From Myotis daubentonii (lineage: Eukaryota > Chordata > Mammalia > Chiroptera > Vespertilionidae): a stretch of 64,000 bases of DNA. Of this stretch, positions 1-13,500 are shown piece after piece. Position numbers and translations under genes: made by a program. Position 1 is the first letter of the stretch, and every line of letters begins with the position of its first letter. Location: NCBI RefSeq assembly GCF_963259705.1, contig NC_081846.1:56573205-56637204 (forward strand), read 5' to 3'. A model generated the notes under the pieces. That model had not been told where the DNA came from and did no database searches. It worked only from the letters and a program-made list of their open reading frames with translations.

Positions 1-550
1 AACTAAGTTAGTTGTCCTTTACTCTATACTTTTTTTTTTTTTTAGGAGATTTAGTCTCTCTCCTTCATTAATGAAAATTTCATTGGATTCAGAAACTTTA
101 CCATTTATATAGCTGAAGTGTTAAGTTTGGGGTGACATTATGTTTGGGTTTTTTTGGGGTTCTTTTTCATTTTTATACATTTTGTTATTTTTAAGACTGA
201 AGCTAAATCAAGTTTTTTTGCAGTTACTTTTCTACTAAGTGGCAATTAGATGAAATGTGAAAAGAAATGTGCTTAGATTATTCTCTGTGATGAGAATGAA
301 GAGAAGCATCATTTTTGGGTAGTTTCATATACGGGATCATATTTGATGAAATAGATTGGCAATTTCTAAGGGAAATGAACATGACATTTTCTGCCACACA
401 ATTCTCCTACTTCATTTCTAATCTTAGGCAGTTTTCTTTAAAAAGTGTGTCCTTCCTGATGATACCAATTTCACAAAGTTTTTAGGTTGTTTTTAGATGG
501 CAGTTATGTAAAGTTGTTAATGATACTCTTTAAAATTTTGTATTTTTCAG
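1..550 (+). other. BAZ2B: Intron (3' part) of BAZ2B upstream of the first visible exon
   Basis: AT-rich sequence with a poly-T run near 30-44. It ends in a pyrimidine-rich tract and CAG acceptor at 541-550. I see no recognisable repeat or gene. Confidence 0.75.
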
Positions 551-643
551 AAATAGCCAGGCAAGCAGCACAAATAAAGCTTTTGAGAAAACTTCAAAAG
601 CAGGAACAGGCTCGGGTTGCCAAAGAAGCTAAAAAACAACAAG
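551..643 (+). CDS. BAZ2B: BAZ2B exon, coiled coil part 1 (residues 1-30)
   Basis: Acceptor TTTTTCAG before 551 and donor GTGGGT after 643. The first two bases complete a Glu codon begun upstream; the last base starts the Ala codon finished at 759. The peptide is rich in Gln, Lys, Arg and Ala (it reads IARQAAQIKLLRKLQKQEQA, then continues) and begins the long charged helix that precedes the DDT domain in BAZ2 proteins. A reading frame continuing past 643 into the intron is an artefact of read-through. Confidence 0.95.
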
Positions 644-3600
644 GTGGGTGATTTAAATAATAGCATAAACTTTAAGCATAAATATTGGATAATTCATGAA
701 AGACACCTCTTCTTCATTCCTTTTCTGATGGTATCTGTGCTTTGGTTTTTCATCATAGCAATAATGGCTGCTGAGGAGAAGCGAAAGCAAAAAGAACAGA
801 TAAAGATTATGAAACAACAGGTAAGTTTACACATTGGAACTAATGTTAAAACCCAGGTGTTATTTTAGGGATCTATTTGTATATGTAATACTTACCATAA
901 GTATTTCATATAAAAATAGTATAAGTATTTCTTTTTTTTTTTTTTTACTTTTTATTTTTTGTTTTTTATTTTTCTTAAATATATTTTATTGATTTTTTAC
1001 AGAGAGGAAGGGAGAGAGACAGAGAGTTAGAAACATCGATGAGAGAGAAACATCGATCAGCTGCCTCCTGCACATCTCCCACCGGGGATGTGCCCGCAAC
1101 CCAGGTACATGCCCTTGACCGGAATCGAACCCGGGACCTTTCAGTCCGCAAGCCGACGCTCTATCCACTGAGCCAAACCGGTTCCGGCAAAATAGTATAA
1201 GTATTTCTATAAGTATTCACTAGTATTTCTTATTAATGCTGTATATCTTATTTAGAAAGCTTTCCTTTTCATTATTTAAAATTCACCTAATTTTTAAACC
1301 ATGTCTCCTACTTCCAAGTTGTCTAAAAAGTGATCACCAAACATAAATTTTTGTAAGTACTTTTAATATCCTGATAGAACTTGAATGTAAGTTGGCATCT
1401 AGAACAACTATCAAAGTTTTAAAATTAGTGTATCAATAATGAAGGGTAGTGCTTAAATGTTCAAATTTTCATAACAAAAGCTTGTTCTAAAATATGTAAA
1501 GTACTAGTAAAAAATTAAATTAAAGTTATATAGAATAAGATTTGCCTCATTGCTTCTTAATGTTAAAAATGAAAATATAAATTACTATTGCAAAAAAAAT
1601 AAAGAGAGCATTATTTCACCATATGTAGCATTCTTTTGTACATTATAATATCCTTCCCTTATCTAGTTTTCAAAATTAAGTATCAATAGACGAAGTAATT
1701 TTTAAATTCATATAGGAAAAGCATTGCCTTGATAAGACATTCGACTTCATTTAAGATGGGAATATGTGAACTACTCTTCCATCTCTTACATACTCACCTA
1801 ACCATTAAAGCAGAAAGGAAATTGGGAGAGACTCCTATTCCTTCAAAATTTTTAAACAGCAAGTAGTTATTTTTGAGTATGAAATGAAGTCAATTGTGTT
1901 GTATAAGTAGCTGCAAAATAAATGTCTTGGGTTGGATTTGATGTGGTTATCTTTTAAGTTTCATTCCAGCATTTAGTTAAGCAGTATGATTAGAGAGAGT
2001 TGATCTAGAATTGGGATTCAGAATTAAGAGTTTGTATTTAGGCAGCCTAGAGTTGAAGATGGGCTCTGCTACTTAAGAATATTGCTCCAGGCTAGTGTAG
2101 CTCAGTGGTTTAGCATCTACCTTTGAACCAGGAGGTCATTGGTTTGATTCCTGGTCAGGGCACATGCCCTGGTTGCGGACTCCATCCCCAATAGGGGGGA
2201 GAAATCAGTAAAAAAATATTTAAAAATAAAAAAGGGTTTTGTGACCCTTAAGTGAATTAATAAACCTCTAAGTCTATCTCCTCAATTATGACAAAAAATA
2301 ACTGCATTATCTAAAGATCAAATGAGATAATGAGTGAAAAGTGCCTACCACAGTACCTGGCACAAAGCAAATGCTCACTTTTTAAAAGATAGGTATAAAA
2401 CCCAAATTGTATGGTACATTCATTCTTTTACTGTAATTAAAAGTAGTCCATTGTAAACTCAAATTCCTTCCTTTGTTTGTTAATTGTTTCTGCCAAAGAG
2501 ACTATAAGTTTTAATATTTACTGCCTATTACACATATATAATTAAGTTTACATCTCATTTTAAAGTGAAATATGCTTGTTTCTGGTACACATTTTAATAG
2601 CTTATCCTATATCCTAATGGCTAGAGACCCATCAAATCTCATCAGCACTTAAATTCAGCTTTGTAATCCTAAAGTCTTGAAGTGGCTACAACCAACAAAT
2701 ACATAGCTTTTCCTGCTTATCAAAAAGGCATTGAGTTCCAAGTTTCCAGAAACATTAATATAAATGAGCTGGTCTTAGATATTCATCAAGATATTTATCT
2801 GAGGCCAGTTTCAGAATACCATCTGACTACTCCTTATTGCCAACAAAATGAATCAAACTATAGCTTAGTCAGTTACCTATTGCCTATTTTATTAAAAAAA
2901 ATTTTTTTATTGATTTCAGAAAGGAAGGCAGAGGGAGAGAGACAGAAACATCAATGATGAGAGGGAACCATCAATCAGCTGCCTCCTGCATCCCCCCCTA
3001 CTTGGAATTGAGCCTATAACCCGAGCATGTACCTGTCCAGGAATCAAACAATGACCTCCTGGTTCATAGGTCGACACTCAACCCCAGAGCCACACCAGCA
3101 GGGCCATATTGCTTATTTTAAAGTCAGCATTTGATCTAGAATAAATAGTGCCATGTGCTTCTTATCCTCTGGATTATTTTTTCTACCTAGTACAGTGGTT
3201 CTCAACCTGTGGGTCGCGACCCCTTTGGGGTCGAATGACGCTTTCACAGGGGTCGCCTAAGACCATTGGAAAACACATATATAATTACAAATTGTTTTTG
3301 TGATTAATCACTATGCTTTAATTATGCTCAATTTGTAACAATGAAAATACATCCTGCATATCAGATATTTACATTATGATTCATAACAGTAGCAAAATTA
3401 CAGATATGAAGTAGCAACGAAAATAATTTATTGTTGGGGGTCACCACAACATGAGTAATTATTATTACTAGTTATAATAATGAAAATAATGTTTCTCCCT
3501 TCTAATGCTAATAACAGCAATGCCAAATATATGTACCTGTAAATAAATCACTAGGACAGTTAAGATAAAGCTCTAGACTAAATGAACTAACCCCAAGATG

Positions 3601-6600
3601 CCATACCTATCTCTGTTCATAAGAGAACAATTAATGACTTTTGCTGTCATGAGAAGATACCACCTTTATAACCTAATGATTGACAAAAGCAGAAAAATTA
3701 AATCAAGCATATGCTTTACTTAGGTCTCAAGTTCTAATTTAAATAAATACTTCAAATATGGATTAAGTCCAACCTTATCTACAACTTGGAAATGAAACAA
3801 AAGATACACTAGAGTTTTTATTTTTGGCAAGTTATAATTAGTATTCAAAACTATGATAGGACCTCCAACAGCAAAATCATAGAATGTGATTAAGTCTTCT
3901 TATATCAGAATAGTAATTTCAGAAGTCTCATTATCCTGTGGTATACTCCTATAGGGAATCAATAGCATCAGTTTGCAAAAAGGAAATGTTTAAAAACATA
4001 TTAAAGTATAGCTTCAGTAGGTAAATTAGCATCTGAATATTGGAATAGGTACTGTAATATACAGCAGTATAAAATGTATTGGTTCTGGAAATCCTAGGAC
4101 AGATGCAATTGGCAAGTAGGAAAATGTGGATTTTTAAAAAAAAACAACTATGTATTCTCATCATTGCCAATTTGAGTTTAAAGGAGTTTGTGAACATGAA
4201 ATTGTTAATGATGTGCTTTAAGAGTATGAGATTTTTTTTCAATTCAAACTGTAAAGTTCTTCTGAGAATTTCAGTGAACACTAAATTCTAAACCGTAAAT
4301 TTAGACACTGTGACTGCCAATTATTCATATGAATCTTTCCTTAGAATATAAAATTGTAATTAATCCATTTTTAAGTAATGTTCTGAATTTGGCTTATTGT
4401 GATAGTTAAAAACAATGTCATCGTGGTATTTACCATGTGAAATAAGAAATTACACTGTGGAAATTGTTGTTAATAATAATCTATTGCAATTGTGTGGCAC
4501 TGTCTCTTTTTTTAAAAGCATTTTAATGATGATACACAGAGAAGGTGCAAGCGACTCTCCTTATTGTAGATGAGAGTAGTTATTTGCCCAAGATCATGCA
4601 ATGAATGACAGTAGCAGAACTAGCCTAGGTTTTCTGATTCCTGATACACTTTTTTTTTTCTACCATTCTCTCCTGTATTTATTTCAAAGTAAGTATTATT
4701 TGTAATTGAAAATATTTATTAAGGAGATCCACAGGTTAAATGAGTCTAATTAGCTTGGTTTACCTTGTTTCTATATACTTACTTAGCACTTGTATTTTAT
4801 AAATTGTTTTGAGAAATTTTACAGCATCACATTAATTTTTCATGAACATAACATATATATAATGTTAAACTAAATAATTAAATGTTATAGCTACCATGGT
4901 AACCTTTGGTAATTCTGTACTTATATCTTAAATTATTTCATTCCACTTTAAAGTATTTCAACTAGATATTTAGTTCACTTTATTATCTTCAATTATCATA
5001 TTTTTTCCTACAGGAAAAAATTAAGAGAATACAACAAATCAGAATGGAAAAAGAACTCCGAGCCCAGCAAATTTTAGAGGTAGTATTCTTAAATTTGATA
5101 TAATTAAAGTAATATAGTCATATAGTTTAAAGTCTGCAAAAACAAAAATTTTACATATAAGTTCTCTTACTCATATTAATATATTCATCAGAAATTCTCT
5201 TTAAACGTAATGTAATAGTAAAACTTTATCTGAACCTTATTTAGCAAGCTCATTTTATCCTAGCAATGAAAACTGAGAAAACATAAAAAGAGAAAACCTC
5301 TGGACAGCTAATATCATTGTCATGAAGATCATGGGTGAAAACTCATGTTCTTTACTTTTGAAAAAAATCATCAAGACTTATAGTCAGATGTTTTCTTTTA
5401 ATTTAGAAATAAAACATTAGAAAAGTAAAAATAAATTTTAAATGTTTAACCAGCTTAGTTTTCTGGTTTCTAATATATCCCTCTTTCCCACAAGCTGATA
5501 GGAATAGAGGACCTGTTTGGCATCAGCAAAAGCAATAGCCAAAAGATAGCAAGGGAAAACAAAGAAAAACTCCAAACAGCATATCTAAAGGCCTAGTAAC
5601 AGTCTAATCTTTTAGTTGAATAGCAAGCAATTTTCAACAGTTTAATAGTTGAAAGACATTACTCTATCAAATTGTACATATAATAACTGATGTTTAGAAT
5701 AATTTTTCCAAGTAATCAAGAAAAAAACAAATTTTTAGTGTACTATGTATAAGCAGGCATATATCTCAAAATTACTTCCATCCAAAATAGTGAAAATAAA
5801 CTTTTAATGTTAAAGTTATTCATTATAATCTCTCACCTATTCAGGAAACTCTTGCTATATAGAATAATTTATTCCCTGAGGACTCCAGGAAGCTGAAGTT
5901 TTCTATGTTACAGGCTTTTTTTCTTCTAAAAATATATACATATTTCTTTTCTCATTATAAGTTAACTTAAAACCCTCCAATAGAAAATATTCCTATCTTA
6001 AACTAAATTGAGAATAACTATGAGGTAGTTATGAAGCTATTAGATAGGTAATGACTTAAGATTATGAAGCTCAGATTTGATAGCAGGATCTTGATATTCA
6101 AAATGTGCTTCATGAAAAATTATGTTTCCATTCTATTAAAAAAAAAAAAAACACCTTGAATTTAACCACAATATACAGGTAGGGAAAATCAAATTTACCA
6201 TCTTTCATTTAAATGTTACTGAGTAATGGCTTTCTTTATCTCAGATTTCAAGTATTTTTTTTAATTTCAAATAAAGTGGATATGTGCAGCTTTTTAAATG
6301 TTACTGATTTATTCTTTAAATAACTTGTATTTATCCGTTAAAATTTATCCTATTTTCTTAATTTGTATTGTGATCATGTTTTACTTTTAAAAACCAGAAA
6401 TTAAATTTTAAAGTAACAAACACTCAATTGTTTCAGACTTTTAATAAAGTAGGGAGATAAGAAAAGCTGACATACTCTTACAAATTTAAGAATTTTCTAT
6501 ACATCATAATGTTCATTTATTAGAAATAAAAATTAGTATGTTAAATATAATGTTGTTTACTGTGTGAACTCTGTTACTGTCTGTATGTTCCATATTGTTT

Positions 6601-9600
6601 TGTACCTTGTGAGGCATGAGTTCTGTTTTCAAGTCTGAGATTATTTTGAAGTTGTGGTGCTGTTGCATGACTTTGAGACCTGTTTTGCATGCACAGGCGA
6701 AAAAGAAAAAGAAGGAAGAAGCGGCAAATGCCAAATTATTGGAGGCCGAGAAACGAATAAAGGTTAGTTTAGATGAGAATCAGAGTTTTTGTTTTTCAAA
6801 AATAAAAACTATATGATGTTATTCCAGTATCAGTTATATGAAAAAAGTAGCTGTCCTCAAAATGACCAAGACAATGTTTAGCAGAGATACCTGTGTATAA
6901 TGTGTGCTTTTATTGTATGTGTAGTGTATGTTTATATATTTTTATTTTATTATACAGGTTTTATGTGACACTTTGAGTTCTTTAAATAGCAGACATCAAA
7001 TCAGAAATGCAAACTATTGTGTAATACCTGTGTATGGTTTTGCTGGATAAGAATGATCTCCCCAAGCCATTATGTGTCATTTATGTTTCAAATTGTGTCC
7101 CAAATCTTATTCTCTCCTTAAATTATAACTTTCTCTTTATTAATGTCCTGTTTTAACTGTTAAAAAGTGAAAAGGCTAAGGAAACAAAAACCAAACCTTT
7201 ATCAACTGGTATTTACCATCATAAAATTAGCCATTGTTAATTATTGTAATTTCAAGTGTTGTCTGGGGGTGTTTTGGTTTTGATTTTTCTGGCATGACGT
7301 GTAAGAGACTTGGACACCTGTACCTTACACATTCCACACCTTACCTTCCAATGTTCTGATAATTGATTACTGAAATACCGGACAGCTGAGTGATCCTATG
7401 GCTCTGGTAACAGCCACCACAATGTATCTTATCAAGCCAGGGAACTATTTGCTACCTTTTCCACATAGCCTCTACTCTCCTACTTTGTTCTTTAGACTCT
7501 ATCCCCTTTCATGGCTGTCCTTAATATTAATTTTATCCATATCTTAACTTATATAAAATATTTAAATTGGTGACATTCATAGAATTGTTTATTTTAAGCA
7601 ACATCCCTTAGGGATGGTGCATGAAAATCTCAAACTGATCGCATTGTCTCTTCTCACTCTCATTTACATACAGCATATAGAAATGTTATTGCTGCTGTTA
7701 ATTATAGAGTATATTTGGGAATCTATAATCAGAGTGTAGAGAGTTGTTATCAGCTAGATTTGAAGATTGTGACATAATGTATTAAAATCATAAAAAAAAT
7801 ACATGTGCCATTTATATCTGACATGCGCTGACCAACTAGTCACGCCAATGAACTTGCGATTGAAGTGTGCTGTTAGGTCACTGCATTTTAAGTTTATTTG
7901 GATACTGAATAAAGATCCTTGCTACTGTCATACATAGCCCTATGTATTAGGTAGAACTACATAAAATTGCTTTTTTATAATTTTAAAATGATAGAATATT
8001 TGCAATTTTATGTTTTAATCTAATGGAAGACTAGAATCCCAGAAAAGGAATTTTTAATACTTGTAGCATGTTCTAAATCTTCCCTCAAAATTATATATTA
8101 AAAGTTTCTTATCTTTAAGGAAAAAGAAATGAGAAGACAACAAGCTGTTCTTCTGAAGCATCAGGTCTGTATACATATTTTTATATACTTGTTGAAATGA
8201 ACATTTTATCATTTTTCTTAAATCTATTTTGAAAAAAATCTTCAAAATATTTTCTTAAATATTTCCAATATAATTTCTGCTTAAGTTTTTCCTTCATCTT
8301 ACAGTTTATTGCCTTGCTTTGGTATTGGTGTCTTTTGGGGGGTTAAAAAATTGGTTTCGTGACTCTGTGATTTCTGTTTCATAATGTTGTGCCAACTCTT
8401 TCTACCAGGAGTTGGAGAGGCATAGACTAGATATGGTATGGGTATGTTTATTTTTGTACATCTAACACCGCATTGTGATTTGGTTGTGATATATGGTTGT
8501 CATAGCAATGCATAAAGTGTAGCACTGGCTGCTGTCATATTACATACTGCTGCATGGCTTTACAGCACAGTGCATTGCATACATCTGCTTGTCTGTCTAT
8601 CAAGAAGTGTGATCCATCTCCAAGATTTTTAATTGAATTGTGCAAGCCTTTTATAAGGTTGCTGTCTATAAATTTACTTACTGATGTCACAGTGAAAGGT
8701 CACTATACAATTTGAGACAATTATGACCCATATTCTCCCATCATTCTAGACACAAAACTGCCATTGAATACAATGGGAATTTTGAGTTAGGTTGATGAGA
8801 GAATATGAAATATAATCTGGTTTTATAGAAAAATTTTAGAATTAATTTTAGAAATATCCCTTTAATGGGACCAGATAGATTTGAACAAAAAAAAAAGATT
8901 AAATATTATAACTCTGATTTTTTTTATTCTAAAGAAAATGAAATTGTCAAAGTAAGCCAGTGCTTACCTTATTTTTATATTGTGCATTTTAGATTCCACT
9001 TACTAGCCCCTGGTGCAGCTTTTGTGGCTTTAAATAGCGCATCAAGTGGCAGACATCAGTAAATAGGATTATCCCATTTCATTGGTGTCAGTGTATGAAC
9101 CACGACTAGTTTAAATTGGTATAAAGGCTTTAAAAAAACCCTTTAATTTGTTGGTGGCTTATTGGACGTACAAAATGATAGTATACTTGAAATAAAAGTA
9201 ATTCTGAAATCATGACGTTAAAGTGATTATAAATCACTTTCTGCCTGATCTAAAAATTTAAGAACAACACAAGCTCTAGTTTAATTGGCTATAGTACATA
9301 TTTGTGGTTTTTCTAATAGCAGATGTAAGGTAACTGACCTGTTCCAGCCAACCATTATGCTTTTTGTTCTGCCAGCTTTTGAAGGAGCATCACAACTGAC
9401 CATAAGTAAATCTTGTATGCTTCTGTTTACACTGTCTCCATGTTCATTGCTTTACCTTTTTGCTTTTGATTGTTCTTGTATTTGCTTTCTAAACCTGAAC
9501 TAAAACATGCACAGACTGGCCATTCTTGTCTTATATTTAGTATTTACTGTGACTTGTCTATAAATGCTAAACATGCTATACTGAGTTTTTTTGTTGTTGT

Positions 9601-10513
9601 TGTTCTGTTTTGTTTTCCATTTGAAAATCCACCTGTGAAAATTAGCAATCATTGAGTTATTTTCCTAATTTTATCTGGCCTAATAGGAACGAGAGAGAAG
9701 GCGACAACATATGATGCTTATGAAAGCTATGGAAGCTCGCAAGAAAGCAGAAGTAAGTATATGTTTCTAGAAAAATAGTACCTTGTTATAAATTAGTGGT
9801 TTTTTTCCAAAAGCATTGGCTCTTTTAAATATAAATTTTTCAGAGTATGGGTTTGCCATGATTAACTGGTTTTGATAAGCAAAGCAAAGATTAGGGATAG
9901 TAACTAAGTGTTAGAACATTAAAAGAGTGCAAAGAAGATTCCAATGTATGTGTTAATACTGAGTTTTGTACTGAGATTTTAAGTATCTTTTTTTAATGTA
10001 GAGAATGGCATTCATTCAGATAAAAGTAGCTATTTTTTACTGTAATCAGAGTTTCACAAAATTAATATTACGGCATGCCTAGACAAGTTCTGTGTGTCCT
10101 AATTCAAACACTAGTCATTCCAACTATGGACTTCTGCTCTCCAAATTATTGTTAACATCCTACGGGTAAAATTAAAATAGACTCTTTTTTTTTTAACAGA
10201 TACTTCAGAATAAGAAAACTATTAAAATAAGTCAAAATGAGCTTATTTTGAATTTAATAGAAATCAGTGAAAGGTTATAATATATGTTACAAAGGAATAC
10301 ATTCTGCATTTAAACAGTTGGACATTATAACTAGAGCTTTGGAGTGTGAGGGACCCAGATTCCCATCCTGGTTCTGAAGTAATTTGCTTTACCTTTTCAG
10401 GCTTTTCTTTCCTTTCTTTCTTTCTCCCTTTCTCCCTTCCTTCTTTCCTCTCTCTCTTTCCTTCTTTTTTTCTTTTTAAATATGTTTTTATTGATTTCAG
10501 AAAGGTTTGAAGT

Positions 10514-10567
<54 letters not shown>

Positions 10568-13500
10568 TCAGTGATGAGAGAGAATCATTGATCAGCTACC
10601 TCATGCACAGCCCATACTGGGTATCAAACCCTCAACCTGGGTATGTGCCCTGATCGAGAATCAAACCATGACCTCCTGGTTCATGGATGGACACTCTGCC
10701 ACTGAGCCAAATCATCCAGGCCAGGCTATTTCTTTTTTAAAATTGAGATGATGATATCTGCTTCCTAGGATTTTAAGATTATCAAGTGCTATAAGCATTA
10801 GCAAGTTAGAATTAATGGGGTCTTCCTTTCAAGATGGTAGCATAGTTAAACACAATACTCCCATCTTCGCACAACCACATCAAAATTATAACTGAACTGC
10901 AGAGTGACCATCATTCAGAACTGTGTGAAATCTGGCCAAGTGGAATTCCTACAACTAAAAATATAAAGAAGCCACATTGATACTGCTTAGAGGGGCAGAG
11001 ACGCTAAATGGGCTGGTCCCACCTACATGTGGCAGATAAAAATTAGGAGGCATATCTCAGCTGCAGAGGTCACCACTGAGAAGCAAGAGATCCCAGCACC
11101 ACACCCAGCCCCAGCCCAGGGTTCTAGTGCAGGGAAGAGAAGTCCCTATAACTTCTGGCTGTAAAAAGCAGGGATAGTGGCTCAGTGAGACAGTGGGCTT
11201 CTGGAGTCCTAGGTATTCCTCTTAAAGGGCCTACAGACACTTATTCTGAGTTTCAGCACTAGGGCAGAGCTCGGCAGGCTTCAGGGACTTATGGGAGGAA
11301 CTGAACTTTCTGGCATCAGGGCAAGAGCTGGAGGGGCAGCTTCTCTCAGACAGAAGTGCTGGAAAAGCCCATTGTCCTTTTCTGAGCTCTTCCCCTACAG
11401 AGCCAATAGGCAGGAGCCATAGCTGAGTCTCCATAAATCTGGGGCTGCCCTGGTGATTCCCTGAGACCCCACCCAAGCTGTTTCTAGTGGCATTTCCATA
11501 TGAATGGCCTGTCTTGGCTCAATCTTCAGATTTTCCTGAAGTCTGTTAAACAAGTAGCATCTGGCCTTGGCATGCCCTTGCTCCATACCTGTTGCTTAGT
11601 AGCCCCAGACCAGGCACTAGTGGCAGCCGGCCTTGGTTTGCAGTTGGGCACCTCCAAGCCCAACATGAGTAGCAGCCATCTACAGATCTCTCTGTAGCTC
11701 ATGTCAGTGGCCCATGGCAGAACATGAGCAACTGACTTTGGCCTGCACTTCCTGGGAGCCCTTAGAGCCAGTACAACTGGTGGATAGCTTCAACCTCCTC
11801 CACAGTGGACCCACTCAAAAGATGGCTCAGTGGTCACCAGAGCCCCACTGAAGCAAGTCTTGCTTCATGGCATGGGGCCCTGCACAGCTGATCCTCCATT
11901 GTGGTCATAGCTAATCCCTGCAGCCTATAGGCCTAGGAGTAAATCCCTCCCACTGACTTGCCAACAACAATCAAGGCTCAACTACAATAGGAGGGTGTAC
12001 ACAGCCCACAAGGGGGACACACCTGGAGTGCCCAGCTCGGGTGATTGGGGAGGCTATGCCACTGGCCCCTACAGAACACCTACTACATTAGGCTACTCTA
12101 CCAAGCCTGGGAGATGTAGCATGCCATTGGTATGGAAAAGCCACTGGAAATAACTCGGGTGGCTCTGAAATTTGGGTGGGGTGGGGTGGGGTCTCAGGGA
12201 ATCACCAGGATAGGGAAAACAGTGTGGGCCAGGTTGATAGAGTCTCAGAAATCGTGCCCGCCTGCCAGCTCTGTGAGGTGAGGGCTCATCAATGTTCTCT
12301 GTCAGCACTTCCATCTGGAAGAAAACTGCCCCCTCAGCTCTTGCCTCAATGCCAGACAATTCAGTTCCTCCCAGTATGCCTCCTACCAATTTTATTTTGG
12401 CCTTCATTCCTCTACACCCCCATGCCCAGTTTTCTAGATGTAGAAATTCTTGAAGTAAATATGGATTCTTGGAATATAAGTCATTTATAATAAACATCTT
12501 TTTATCATCTTAATCATAATAACGTAATTCTCTGTACCAAAATATTACTAATGTCTTAGTTAGGAAGTCATTTAAATTTCATTTCAGAGTTGAAACACTG
12601 ATAGCAAATGTATTAAGTTTAGAATATCCTAAACAGCCCTAAATATATAGGGTAAACATTTTGGAATCAGTTTTTTACTCACATAAAAATATTATTTGGG
12701 ACTCTGAAAGCATAAATGAAAGTATTTCTAGAAGGCTATAGCATAATAACAAATGAAATAACATTTACTCTGTGTTAGAATTATTGAAGTTTAAAACCCC
12801 AACAATGAATGTGGTAGAATGACCTGTTATTTTACAACTCATCAGATTGCAAAACAGGCCATTTCTAAGAGACCATGTTGCAAAGATGCCTATGTCTTTT
12901 GCATTTTACGATTCTCCTGGGTCTCTTAGGTGTTTATTCTGGGCATAATAAGGAGAATACATTTCTTCTGACAGCAACTTGTACTTAAAATTTCAAACAC
13001 ATAAATATAATTTAAGAGATACAGGTTTACCTCAGGGTACTGGAAGAATAAAAGTATAAATAAGATTGCTAATAAAACCCATTTACAGAAGGCAAATATA
13101 AAGAATAAAAATGATATCCTTTTATGGTCACATATTGAGTATGAGTAGATCAGGGCAGTTTTTCTTTAAAAAGAGCCTATTTTTACATCTAAAATAGTAT
13201 ATTATGAAAATTAAGTTTAAACATGAAAAGTTATGAATCATATGATTCATAAATATATTTTGTTTTATTTATATTATAAATTATTTTATTTATATTATAA
13301 TTTATAGTTATATAATAATATTTTAAAATAATAAAACCTACCAATTATCATCACATTTTTTAAATATACACCAAAGTATTACACAAAAGTCTGTACTTAC
13401 TTTGTTTAAACATCTTTAAATACTGGTAGAATAGTTACTGTCATACAAATGTCTCCTAAATTAAAATTAAAATTATCTGTAATTCTTGAGTAAGATAATT

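Noticed and set aside
3949..4291. Open frames on both strands of about 70-110 codons
   Set aside because: They overlap each other in AT-rich intron sequence with no homology or splice context.
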